Assembly: GCA_014730295.1 (NCBI GenBank)
Contig: WJIN01000082.1
Span: 1-7,704, forward strand
From: Promethearchaeota archaeon
Lineage (GTDB): Archaea; Asgardarchaeota; Lokiarchaeia; Sigynarchaeales; SOKP01
Length of the DNA: 7,704 nt
Reading direction: 5' to 3'
Position 1 is the stretch's first letter. Every line of letters begins with the position of its first letter. The position numbers were made by a program, and so were the translations under genes. Of the stretch, positions 1 through 5,723 are shown piece after piece. A model generated the notes under the pieces. It saw nothing but the letters and a program-made list of their open reading frames with translations, searched no databases and had not been told where the DNA came from.

Positions 1-210
1 GATAAAGAACAGGAAAATCAAACTATCTCAATCAGAAAGAGATTAGTAAATCAAGAATTTAAATCTAAGAAAAGAACATCACAACAAATTAACAATATAA
101 AAATAGATGAATTGCTCAAGATGTTGGAGGAAGAAACGAGAAGATATCCTAAATATAAACTTCCAAAACCTTTTAGAAAGTTTTCTACAAAAATCTATTT
201 CAGGAAATAA
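1..210 (+). CDS. C-terminal end of an unknown charged protein (partial)
   Basis: Frame 1 is open from the window edge to a TAA at 208-210, giving 69 residues of a protein whose start lies outside. The segment is hydrophilic and rich in Lys, Arg, Glu and Gln, with a probable helix near residues 36-50 (KIDELLKMLEEE) and a basic tail ending KIYFRK. I do not recognise a family and see no membrane segment or metal-binding motif. It ends 15 bases before the ATG of the HAD phosphatase on the same strand, so the two are probably co-transcribed. The AT-rich codon use matches its neighbours. That it is a real gene is supported by the uninterrupted frame and the well-placed downstream ribosome binding site. 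Confidence 0.6.
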   Translation, partial: DKEQENQTISIRKRLVNQEFKSKKRTSQQINNIKIDELLKMLEEETRRYPKYKLPKPFRKFSTKIYFRK

Positions 211-214
211 ATTC

Positions 215-220
215 GGAGAT
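215..220 (+). promoter_or_regulatory. Shine-Dalgarno site of the HAD phosphatase gene
   Basis: GGAGAT lies 5 bases before the ATG at 226 and is complementary to the usual archaeal 16S 3' end. It lies in the 15-base gap after the preceding stop codon, which supports both the chosen start and translation from an internal position in a shared mRNA. Confidence 0.65.
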
Positions 221-225
221 TTAAA

Positions 226-852
226 ATGAGCATAAAAGCAATTTTGTTTGATCTCGGAGGAGTTTTTTTGGAATTAGATTTTTCAAATTTTTATGATAAA
301 ATAATCTCTCCAAGCCCACTTAATAAACCTCAAGCACCCCTAATGTTGCGGTTCTTTCGACAATCTGATATTTATCACGAAGGGAAGATGAGTGATGAGG
401 AGTTTTATAATTTAGCATGCGACATCCTTCAAGCAAACAAGGAACAGCTAAGTCAAACAGAATTTTTTGATGCGTTTAATAGTATTATATCAAGCATAAA
501 TAAAGAAATGGTAGAAATGTTGAAAAAATTAAAAGAACACGGAAAATACAAGTTATTGGCTATTTCAAATATAAACTCCAGCCACTGGGAATATTTACAG
601 GGTCAGGAATGTGATTTTATAGATTATTTCGACGAATTAATCCTCTCCCATGAGGTTCATATCACTAAACCCAATCACAAAATCTTTCAAATTGCAATTG
701 AACAAGCGAATTGTGAACCCGAAGAAATCTTATATATTGATGATGGATTAAATAATGTTAAATCTGCCAGAGAACTTGGTATAAAAGGATTGAACTTTAC
801 GGATACAAAAGATTTGATATCCAAATTTGAAGAATTGGGAATTCATATATAA
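226..852 (+). CDS. HAD-superfamily hydrolase (haloacid dehalogenase-like phosphatase, subfamily IA)
   Basis: A 208-residue soluble protein with the four HAD motifs in order. Motif I is FDLGGV with the nucleophile Asp at residue 9. Motif II is Ser114-Asn115 in LLAISN. Motif III is Lys148 in ITKPN. Motif IV is the Asp pair 172-173 in YIDDGLNNVKSARELG. Residues about 15-100 form the helical cap of subfamily I. Length and the DLGG form of motif I match YihX-like members, where the usual second Asp is replaced, here by Gly11. Family knowledge predicts a Mg2+-dependent cytoplasmic phosphatase acting on a small phosphorylated metabolite such as a sugar phosphate; the substrate cannot be told from sequence. 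It follows the partial upstream gene by 15 bases with a GGAG site, and faces the GTPase gene tail to tail across 22 bp. Confidence 0.88.
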   Translation: MSIKAILFDLGGVFLELDFSNFYDKIISPSPLNKPQAPLMLRFFRQSDIYHEGKMSDEEFYNLACDILQANKEQLSQTEFFDAFNSIISSINKEMVEMLKKLKEHGKYKLLAISNINSSHWEYLQGQECDFIDYFDELILSHEVHITKPNHKIFQIAIEQANCEPEEILYIDDGLNNVKSARELGIKGLNFTDTKDLISKFEELGIHI

Positions 853-874
853 TTTTCGAATCTATGACCTAAAA

Positions 875-1399
875 TCATATATTTTGAAAGCTTTTTAAGC
901 ACGCGCGAGCTATTCTTCCGAACGCCTCATCTACTTTTTCTCCTGTTTTCGCAGATGTTTCCATATATTCACATTTTAAGCGTTCGGCCAAATCTTTTGC
1001 CTCAGATGGATCAACTTTCCTTTCTAAATCAATTTTATTTCCGAGTAATATCATAGGAATATTTTTTTTCACCGATTTCTTAATGGATGAGACCCAACCC
1101 GGAATTTTCAACAATGTTTGTGGCTCAGTTACATCATATACACCTAAAGCACCATTACTACCTTTAAAATAAATAGATCTTAGCTTTTGGAATGCGGTTT
1201 GGCCTGCTATATCCCAAATTAACAATCTTATGGACGTTTCTCCTATTGATAAATCCTTAATTAAAAAATTAGAGCCTATGGTTTTTTTTAAATCTGGTGT
1301 AAAAGAGTTTTTGATATACCGCAGAAGAAGGGATGTCTTTCCGACTGCTTCGGAGCCAAATAAAGTAATTTTAAATTTATACTGACTTTTTTTTGAAAT
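875..1399 (-). CDS. Rab-like small GTPase of the Ras superfamily, probable non-ATG start
   Basis: The frame encodes a complete small GTPase. Numbering from an ATT codon at 1399-1397 (174 residues): G1/P-loop GSEAVGKT 15-22; switch I Thr40; G3 WDIAGQ 62-67 with the catalytic Gln67; the Rab-like signatures YFKGSNGALGVYDVT; G4 NKID 121-124; G5 SAK 149-151. It should bind and hydrolyse GTP as a molecular switch. The C-terminus ends SFQNI with no CaaX or CC prenylation motif, so any membrane attachment would be indirect. The frame is blocked upstream by a TGA at 1430-1432, and no ATG, GTG or TTG lies between it and the P-loop. The first conventional start (TTG at 1225) would delete the P-loop and switch I and is rejected. 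ATT at 1399 lies 8 bases after GGG and gives the Rab-like N-terminus MSKKSQYKFKITLFG. A one-base indel joining ATG at 1412 is the alternative. Family call is very secure; the start is not. Confidence 0.9.
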   Translation of the reverse strand: MSKKSQYKFKITLFGSEAVGKTSLLLRYIKNSFTPDLKKTIGSNFLIKDLSIGETSIRLLIWDIAGQTAFQKLRSIYFKGSNGALGVYDVTEPQTLLKIPGWVSSIKKSVKKNIPMILLGNKIDLERKVDPSEAKDLAERLKCEYMETSAKTGEKVDEAFGRIARACLKSFQNI

Positions 1400-1474
1400 T
1401 TTAATAACCCATCTAAATAATTGAAAATATCAATAATCTCAGAAGATATAATTTTAATATATAACTTTAAGGTA

Positions 1475-1482
1475 TTTATATA
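1475..1482 (-). promoter_or_regulatory. Candidate TATA box for the GTPase gene
   Basis: TATATAAA on the minus strand (TTTATATA on the plus) is the best box A-like element in the 168-base gap 1400-1567. Initiation about 26 bases downstream would give a leader of roughly 50 bases before the ATT codon. The element is nearly symmetrical, so its direction is not fixed by sequence, and a second AT-rich candidate lies at about 1450-1463. Nothing else recognisable is seen in this gap. Confidence 0.3.
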
Positions 1483-1567
1483 TTATTACAAAACGCAAAG
1501 GTTTTTTCTATAGTTTTAAATTTTGTTAAATTTAATTTAAGATCATCTTCTCCCTTGTTTTGAAGCA

Positions 1568-2899
1568 TTATTCCTCTTTATTCAGACTTCTTTTGGCTTT
1601 CTGATAAGCTTTTTTCGAGCGTTTTGTAATTCCCTCATCCGTCTTCTCGGAGATCTTACCAATTTGTATCATAATCCATTCTGGAGAACCTACACCGTTA
1701 TAGAATTTTATCCATATATACATCAAAAAACCTAATAATCCAGTAAAACCAAAATATGCATACGCGAAATACCATACCTCAAATGCTCTAAAATATAATC
1801 CTATAAATGCAAAAATAATCAAAAATAAAGATAACGATATTTTTCCGTAAAAAATTACCATTTTTATGAAAAGATTATCCTTCTTCTTAATGTCAATATA
1901 ATAAAGGGATATCGCCATTATTAAGAGAGCAAAGCCAATATTATACCATAGATTTGAGGCGTATGCACGGATCAGAAATTCAGGCACTCCAGGTATCCGA
2001 CTTAAAGGAAAGAAGGGCTGGGAATTAGCTGTTGAATATATGAATATTTGAGGATAAAGTGCAGAATCAATTGTGTATGGATTTTTGAGTTCCATTCCGA
2101 AAAAAATACCTACTAAAATCAAGAATAAACCAGAATAAAAGAACATTTTAAACAATTTCATAAGCGCATCATTTGTTCCCTTTATCATAGCTTCATATAG
2201 ATATTCTCCAAATATAGTAGATATAAAACAAATGGATATGTAAGGAAAAAGAGGGAGTTGAGGAACAGGTGAGCTAATTATAAAATTCATTACGGAATAG
2301 AAAATATTATTTCCTTGATTATAATAAAAGAATTCCCTAATTTGAGGACCATATTGAAGGATAATGACACCAATTATGATTCTTGGAATTTTTCCTATTT
2401 TCAAAGCATAATAAGAGAAGATTTGAGAAAACCCAATAAAAAAGAGGATATTCCATCCCCAAAAACTTAAAGGAAATGGGGAAAGACTTCCAAATAGTAG
2501 GATATTGAATAGACCTGCAAGTAGAATGATTGAGCCACCTCTAGAAAAGATTCGATCTCGGATGGCTTTTGAAGATAGTTTGTTTTCTTTTCGTTTAATT
2601 GTAAATATAACAGAGAGGGCTGAAAGAAACACAAACATTGTTGGACCTAAAATGTCTAAAAATGCAAAAACAAACCCAAAAAGAAAAACCCAATCGGAGT
2701 TCAGCCATGGTTCAGCAATGTGCGCTAAAATAATAAAAATTATTGCAAATCCTTTCACAAAATCGATCGAATCTAACCTTTTGGGAGATTCAATATTTTT
2801 TATTTCATCAATAGATATTTCTTCTCGTAAATAATTGATTAAGTCAGGTGATCCAGTTGATTTTCTTCTCTCTTTAGCTTTCTGTTCTTGGCTACTCAT
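1568..2899 (-). CDS. Multi-pass membrane acyltransferase-like protein (DUF1624/DUF418, HGSNAT/YeiB type)
   Basis: A 443-residue protein with a charged cytosolic N-terminus (residues 1-45), about ten hydrophobic segments between 47 and 400, and a basic C-terminal tail (KRSKKAYQKAKRSLNKEE). The start of the first helix, RLDSIDFVKGFAIIFIILAH (41-60), matches the signature of the heparan-alpha-glucosaminide N-acetyltransferase/DUF1624 superfamily, with the conserved His at 60. GPTMFVFLSALS (85-96) corresponds to the family's Pro-Phe-Leu-Ser segment, and SPEWIMIQIGK (405-415) resembles the C-terminal GPLEW-type signature of DUF418/YeiB proteins. Characterised relatives move acyl groups across a membrane onto sugars; here a role in modifying surface glycans or lipid headgroups is inference. 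The ATG at 2899 has no clear Shine-Dalgarno, only GAAGAAA just before it. It is divergent from the 4-TM gene and lies 168 bases upstream of the GTPase on the same strand. Confidence 0.7.
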   Translation of the reverse strand: MSSQEQKAKERRKSTGSPDLINYLREEISIDEIKNIESPKRLDSIDFVKGFAIIFIILAHIAEPWLNSDWVFLFGFVFAFLDILGPTMFVFLSALSVIFTIKRKENKLSSKAIRDRIFSRGGSIILLAGLFNILLFGSLSPFPLSFWGWNILFFIGFSQIFSYYALKIGKIPRIIIGVIILQYGPQIREFFYYNQGNNIFYSVMNFIISSPVPQLPLFPYISICFISTIFGEYLYEAMIKGTNDALMKLFKMFFYSGLFLILVGIFFGMELKNPYTIDSALYPQIFIYSTANSQPFFPLSRIPGVPEFLIRAYASNLWYNIGFALLIMAISLYYIDIKKKDNLFIKMVIFYGKISLSLFLIIFAFIGLYFRAFEVWYFAYAYFGFTGLLGFLMYIWIKFYNGVGSPEWIMIQIGKISEKTDEGITKRSKKAYQKAKRSLNKEE

Positions 2900-2928
2900 T
2901 TTTCTTCAAACAATATCGGGAAGATAAG

Positions 2929-2948
2929 AATAATAAAAATTTATTATT
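2929..2948. repeat. Perfect 9-bp inverted repeat in the divergent promoter region
   Basis: AATAATAAA and TTTATTATT flank a 2-bp centre between the acyltransferase and the 4-TM gene. It may be an operator or only AT-rich sequence. The arms are pure A/T, so chance occurrence is quite likely. Confidence 0.3.
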
Positions 2949-2955
2949 GTTTTTT

Positions 2956-2968
2956 AGTATATTTTTAA
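2956..2968 (+). promoter_or_regulatory. Candidate TATA region for the 4-TM/regulator unit
   Basis: AGTATATTTTTAA lies about 40 bases before the ATG at 3004. Initiation near 2985-2990 would give a short leader of some 15-20 bases, in keeping with the absence of a Shine-Dalgarno site at either candidate ATG. A GAGGT at 2971-2975 is not followed by a standard start at normal spacing. Confidence 0.3.
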
Positions 2969-3003
2969 TTGAGGTTCTAATAAAACTTTCTAATTTGAAA
3001 TTA

Positions 3004-3429
3004 ATGAATTATAATATAAATATGGATAACAAAACCTTTCGATATCAGGAGCTATTAGGATTAATAGGGCTCGTAGGCTCAATTTTAACAATCATATCTG
3101 AGTTCCTCCCTTGGTTTTCTTCGACCACTCTTTTTGGATTCTATTTTATTACGATTGATATTGCGATTGAAAATGCGTTTTTATATTTATTTCCTCTAAT
3201 GAGTGGATTGATATGTCTTTCGGGAAACATATTAATCATTATAGATGATTCTCATCGTACGAAGTTCGCTATTTTAGATCTTTTTGGTTTAAGTTTTATA
3301 TTAATTTTTTTGCTACAAATAATTCCAATCCATTCATTCTCATTCTTGTTTAATTATTCAGGGATCTACGTTTTTCTGGCAGGATTAATCCTTATTATCT
3401 TAAATTTAATTGATGAATTAATAATATAA
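3004..3429 (+). CDS. Small four-helix membrane protein of unknown function
   Basis: A 141-residue protein from the ATG at 3004. Four hydrophobic helices lie at about residues 17-38, 59-80, 88-109 and 118-136, with a short polar N-terminus and no long soluble domain. Helix 1 ends in SEFLPWFS, a Pro-Trp motif at the membrane edge that I associate with small archaeal membrane proteins but cannot assign to a family. An ATG at 3022 (MDNKTFRYQELLG, 135 residues) is nearly as good a start; neither has a Shine-Dalgarno. A longer reading from TTG at 2947 is less likely because it adds a hydrophobic stretch with no initiation signal. The gene ends 16 bases before the TTG start of the membrane-bound regulator, so the two are probably one unit, and this protein may be its partner or target. 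Confidence 0.65.
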   Translation: MNYNINMDNKTFRYQELLGLIGLVGSILTIISEFLPWFSSTTLFGFYFITIDIAIENAFLYLFPLMSGLICLSGNILIIIDDSHRTKFAILDLFGLSFILIFLLQIIPIHSFSFLFNYSGIYVFLAGLILIILNLIDELII

Positions 3430-3445
3430 AAATTTTGATGTATCA

Positions 3446-4333
3446 TTGACTAAAGGAAATAATAATAATAAAACTAAAAACAAAGACGATATCAGCAATA
3501 TAGAATCTGAGTTCTATTATGCTTTAGGGCATGATCTACGAAGATTTATTATAAATATTATTGGTGAGTCTGGCTTTACTTCATTTACCAAATTGAAAAA
3601 AGAATTGCAAGTTTCTACGGGAACAATATACCATCATTTAGATACATTATCTAACTTAATTGAACAAAAAAAGAATAAGAAATATTATCTAACGGAATTA
3701 GGAGAAATCGCATATAATTCTCTGAAAAATAATAAAAAGGAATTAGAATTTCCAGAAGCTTCTAGTGAAAACAGAAAGATTCCATTTGTGAGCTATATAC
3801 TGAATGCTTTGATTAAAATTATGGAATCAAATAATCAAAAAACCAAGTTATATATAGGTATTGTAAGTCTATTAACATTGATTACTGGAGTAATTTTCTC
3901 CGAACTAAATGGTTTTTATTCAATTCTTCTTTTCTTTCGTCCAATAGATTCTATAAATACACCTGCGTTATACGGAATAAGTTTTATTGTTAATTTTTTG
4001 ATATTTCTTTTTGTGACGGAAATGCTGGTTAGATTTTTTTACAAGAAAAGATCAAATTTTCAAATTTTGCTTCTCAGTTTTCCTCTAGTGCTAGTATTTA
4101 TGGACTTATATCTCATAATCCACTATATATTTTCTACATTAGGTTTAATTGATCTGCCAAGTATTTATTTCATAGATAAAATATTGCTGGTATGTTTTCA
4201 AGCGTTATCAATCATTTTATTATCATATATTTTAAGTGAAATTAAAGAACTTCGATTAGAGAATAGTCTCATTATTACTTTTTTAATACATCTAAGTGGA
4301 TTTACAGTTTTAATTCTATTCATATCCTTTTAA
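3446..4333 (+). CDS. Membrane-anchored winged-helix (ArsR-like) transcriptional regulator
   Basis: A 295-residue protein with an N-terminal DNA-binding domain and a membrane C-terminus. Residues about 22-97 form a winged helix: YYALGHDLRRFIINII, then FTSFTKLKKEL and VSTGTIYHHLDTLSNL as the helix-turn-helix, and IEQKKNKKYYLTELGEIAYNSL as wing and last helix. The TGTIYHHLDTL recognition helix is typical of archaeal ArsR-like regulators. Five membrane helices follow at about 135-152, 174-196, 204-231, 243-264 and 273-295. The protein should bind DNA from the inner face of the membrane, responding to a membrane or external signal; ligand and targets are unknown, and autoregulation of its own unit is a reasonable guess. 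No ATG or GTG lies at the 5' end. TTG at 3446, 16 bases after the previous stop, is the only conventional start that keeps the whole domain. Its 3' end overlaps the convergent ATP-grasp gene by 18 bp. Confidence 0.82.
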   Translation: MTKGNNNNKTKNKDDISNIESEFYYALGHDLRRFIINIIGESGFTSFTKLKKELQVSTGTIYHHLDTLSNLIEQKKNKKYYLTELGEIAYNSLKNNKKELEFPEASSENRKIPFVSYILNALIKIMESNNQKTKLYIGIVSLLTLITGVIFSELNGFYSILLFFRPIDSINTPALYGISFIVNFLIFLFVTEMLVRFFYKKRSNFQILLLSFPLVLVFMDLYLIIHYIFSTLGLIDLPSIYFIDKILLVCFQALSIILLSYILSEIKELRLENSLIITFLIHLSGFTVLILFISF

Positions 4334-5614
4334 TTTGTTAAAACCATTTTCTTCTAGAAAAGATATAATAAACTCAATTCTCTCTTTTGATTTTTTAAGG
4401 GAGGTTTCTTTAGTGGCTATAAAGCATGAATATTCCTTATTTTCATCGAAATTTATTGGAGGAGTGATACATTCGGGGATTTTATCTTCACAAAAAGAGA
4501 AAATTTTTTGGTTTAAATCTTTCTTATCATATGAACCAGCATATTGGAATTCTATTCTTCTAAATATTGAATTCCCATTTATATGAAATCGCTCAATTTT
4601 TTCTGAGTGGTCTTTAATCATGAGAAATTTCATCGGATTATAAGATAGTATTCTTCTCAAACCTACATAAGGAGTTGTTAATCTTGGATTTATTTCAATG
4701 AATACTATTTGATCTTTATTTAGTACGAAATCAATTCCAAAGAAACTTGAAAATTCGGGAAATTTAACAGTTTGAATGATTCGTGCTATTTTTTTTTGTA
4801 TGCCTTTATAATCCAAATAAGGAGTATAACCTCCGAAATATTCTGAATCCTTTTTATTATCCTCAAGTAATAACTCTTGAGTATTAATGGATAAAAGAAT
4901 TGGATTTGCTCTTGTTTTAGACCAATTTAAATTTAATAAGGATAAACTTAGGGGAATACCCTCGATATATGTTTGAACAACATATTTTCTCAATCTCTCG
5001 AACTTTTCCTTAAATCTTATTAACAGACTTTTTAGCTCTTTTTGAGATTTAAGCAAGTGGATTGATTCAGCCCCTACTCCATCATCGGGTTTAATAATAA
5101 GCGGAAAACCTAAATCCATTACCTTCCTTTTTAGAAATTGGAGATCAGGATACTCCTCCTTAAGGGGAATCAAATAAGTGGGAGGTGTTTTTAATTTATT
5201 CTCTAAAAAATATTTATAAGTTTTGTATTTAGAAGAAGCTATGGTTATACCAGTTAAGTCTACACTGAGTAGTTTTCTATCGTTTTCCTTAACGATTTGG
5301 CTCAAGTTTAGCAAGATGTTTGAAAATTCTGGCGCGATAACAAAACAATAATTGCTCTTTTTTACTAAAGATTTGTATAATTCTATAAAATTATCTGATG
5401 GTCTAACAATCTCAATCAAATTTACATTTAAGAGCGAAGAGAGATGCTCTATTCGATAGTCTAGAAGAGTAATGAGGTGATAACCTAACTTTTTAAAGTC
5501 ATCCACTATTGAGCGGAGCATGGCAAATCCTTCACAGAAGAGGGAAGATGGAATCGATGTTGTATTAAAGCCCCCTCCTGATATGAATTCAAAAACAAAG
5601 ATCTTTTGTATCAT
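4316..5614 (-). CDS. ATP-grasp carboligase, related to tyramine-glutamate ligase MfnD (COG1821-like)
   Basis: A 432-residue soluble enzyme. The N-terminus IFVFEFISGGGF (5-16) followed by EGFAMLRSIVDDF (28-40) is the hallmark of the archaeal ATP-grasp family containing MfnD, which joins tyramine to glutamate in methanofuran synthesis. ATP-grasp elements follow: LIIKPDDGVGAES (172-184) with nucleotide-binding Lys175, VVQTYIEGIPLSLSLL (212-227), and Mg2+-site residues Asp295 in GIDFVL, Glu307 and Asn309 in FIEINPR. Residues about 345-432 form a C-terminal extension not needed for the fold. Expected chemistry is ATP-dependent ligation of a carboxylate to an amine through an acyl phosphate. Whether the substrate is tyramine, another amine or a peptide cannot be told, so I give no symbol. 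Start ATG at 5614 is well supported by AAGGAG five bases upstream. No other methanofuran gene is in the window. Confidence 0.82.
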   Translation of the reverse strand: MIQKIFVFEFISGGGFNTTSIPSSLFCEGFAMLRSIVDDFKKLGYHLITLLDYRIEHLSSLLNVNLIEIVRPSDNFIELYKSLVKKSNYCFVIAPEFSNILLNLSQIVKENDRKLLSVDLTGITIASSKYKTYKYFLENKLKTPPTYLIPLKEEYPDLQFLKRKVMDLGFPLIIKPDDGVGAESIHLLKSQKELKSLLIRFKEKFERLRKYVVQTYIEGIPLSLSLLNLNWSKTRANPILLSINTQELLLEDNKKDSEYFGGYTPYLDYKGIQKKIARIIQTVKFPEFSSFFGIDFVLNKDQIVFIEINPRLTTPYVGLRRILSYNPMKFLMIKDHSEKIERFHINGNSIFRRIEFQYAGSYDKKDLNQKIFSFCEDKIPECITPPINFDENKEYSCFIATKETSLKKSKERIEFIISFLEENGFNKLKGYE

Positions 5615-5619
5615 AGAAT

Positions 5620-5625
5620 CTCCTT
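5620..5625 (-). promoter_or_regulatory. Shine-Dalgarno site of the ATP-grasp gene
   Basis: AAGGAG on the minus strand ends five bases before the ATG at 5614. It is the strongest ribosome binding site in the window and fixes this start. The GGAGATT context is shared with the HAD phosphatase gene. Confidence 0.7.
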
Positions 5626-5689
5626 TTTGCTCAAAGAGGTAATAATAACAAAAATTAATGAATGATGAATTAATTACTTAACTTAAATC

Positions 5690-5700
5690 TATTTAAAAAA
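5690..5700 (+). promoter_or_regulatory. TATA box of the BRO1-like gene (leaderless transcript likely)
   Basis: TATTTAAAAAA contains the archaeal TTTAAA core at 5692-5697, centred about 30 bases before the ATG at 5724. Initiation 25-27 bases downstream would fall within a few bases of that ATG. No Shine-Dalgarno is present, so the mRNA is probably leaderless. The core is palindromic and could also serve the divergent ATP-grasp gene, whose leader would then be about 50 bases. Confidence 0.5.
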
Positions 5701-5723
5701 GAAAAAGTTGTGAATTTAAAATT

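Noticed and set aside
875..1225. A shorter GTPase gene starting at TTG 1225
   Set aside because: It would lack the P-loop, switch I and the first two strands, all of which are encoded intact in the same frame just upstream.
1526..1535. Palindrome TTAAATTTAA
   Set aside because: A/T-only decamer in a very AT-rich gap; expected by chance and not placed at a promoter distance from a start codon.
2505..2834. Plus-strand open frame inside the acyltransferase gene
   Set aside because: It is antisense to a strong membrane protein signature, has no recognisable domain and has no initiation signal.
2947..3003. N-terminal extension of the 4-TM protein to TTG 2947
   Set aside because: It would start within the inverted repeat and upstream of the likely transcription start, and no initiation signal supports it.
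4335..4586. Plus-strand open frame after the regulator
   Set aside because: It lies antisense within the C-terminal part of the ATP-grasp gene and its composition reflects that gene read in reverse.
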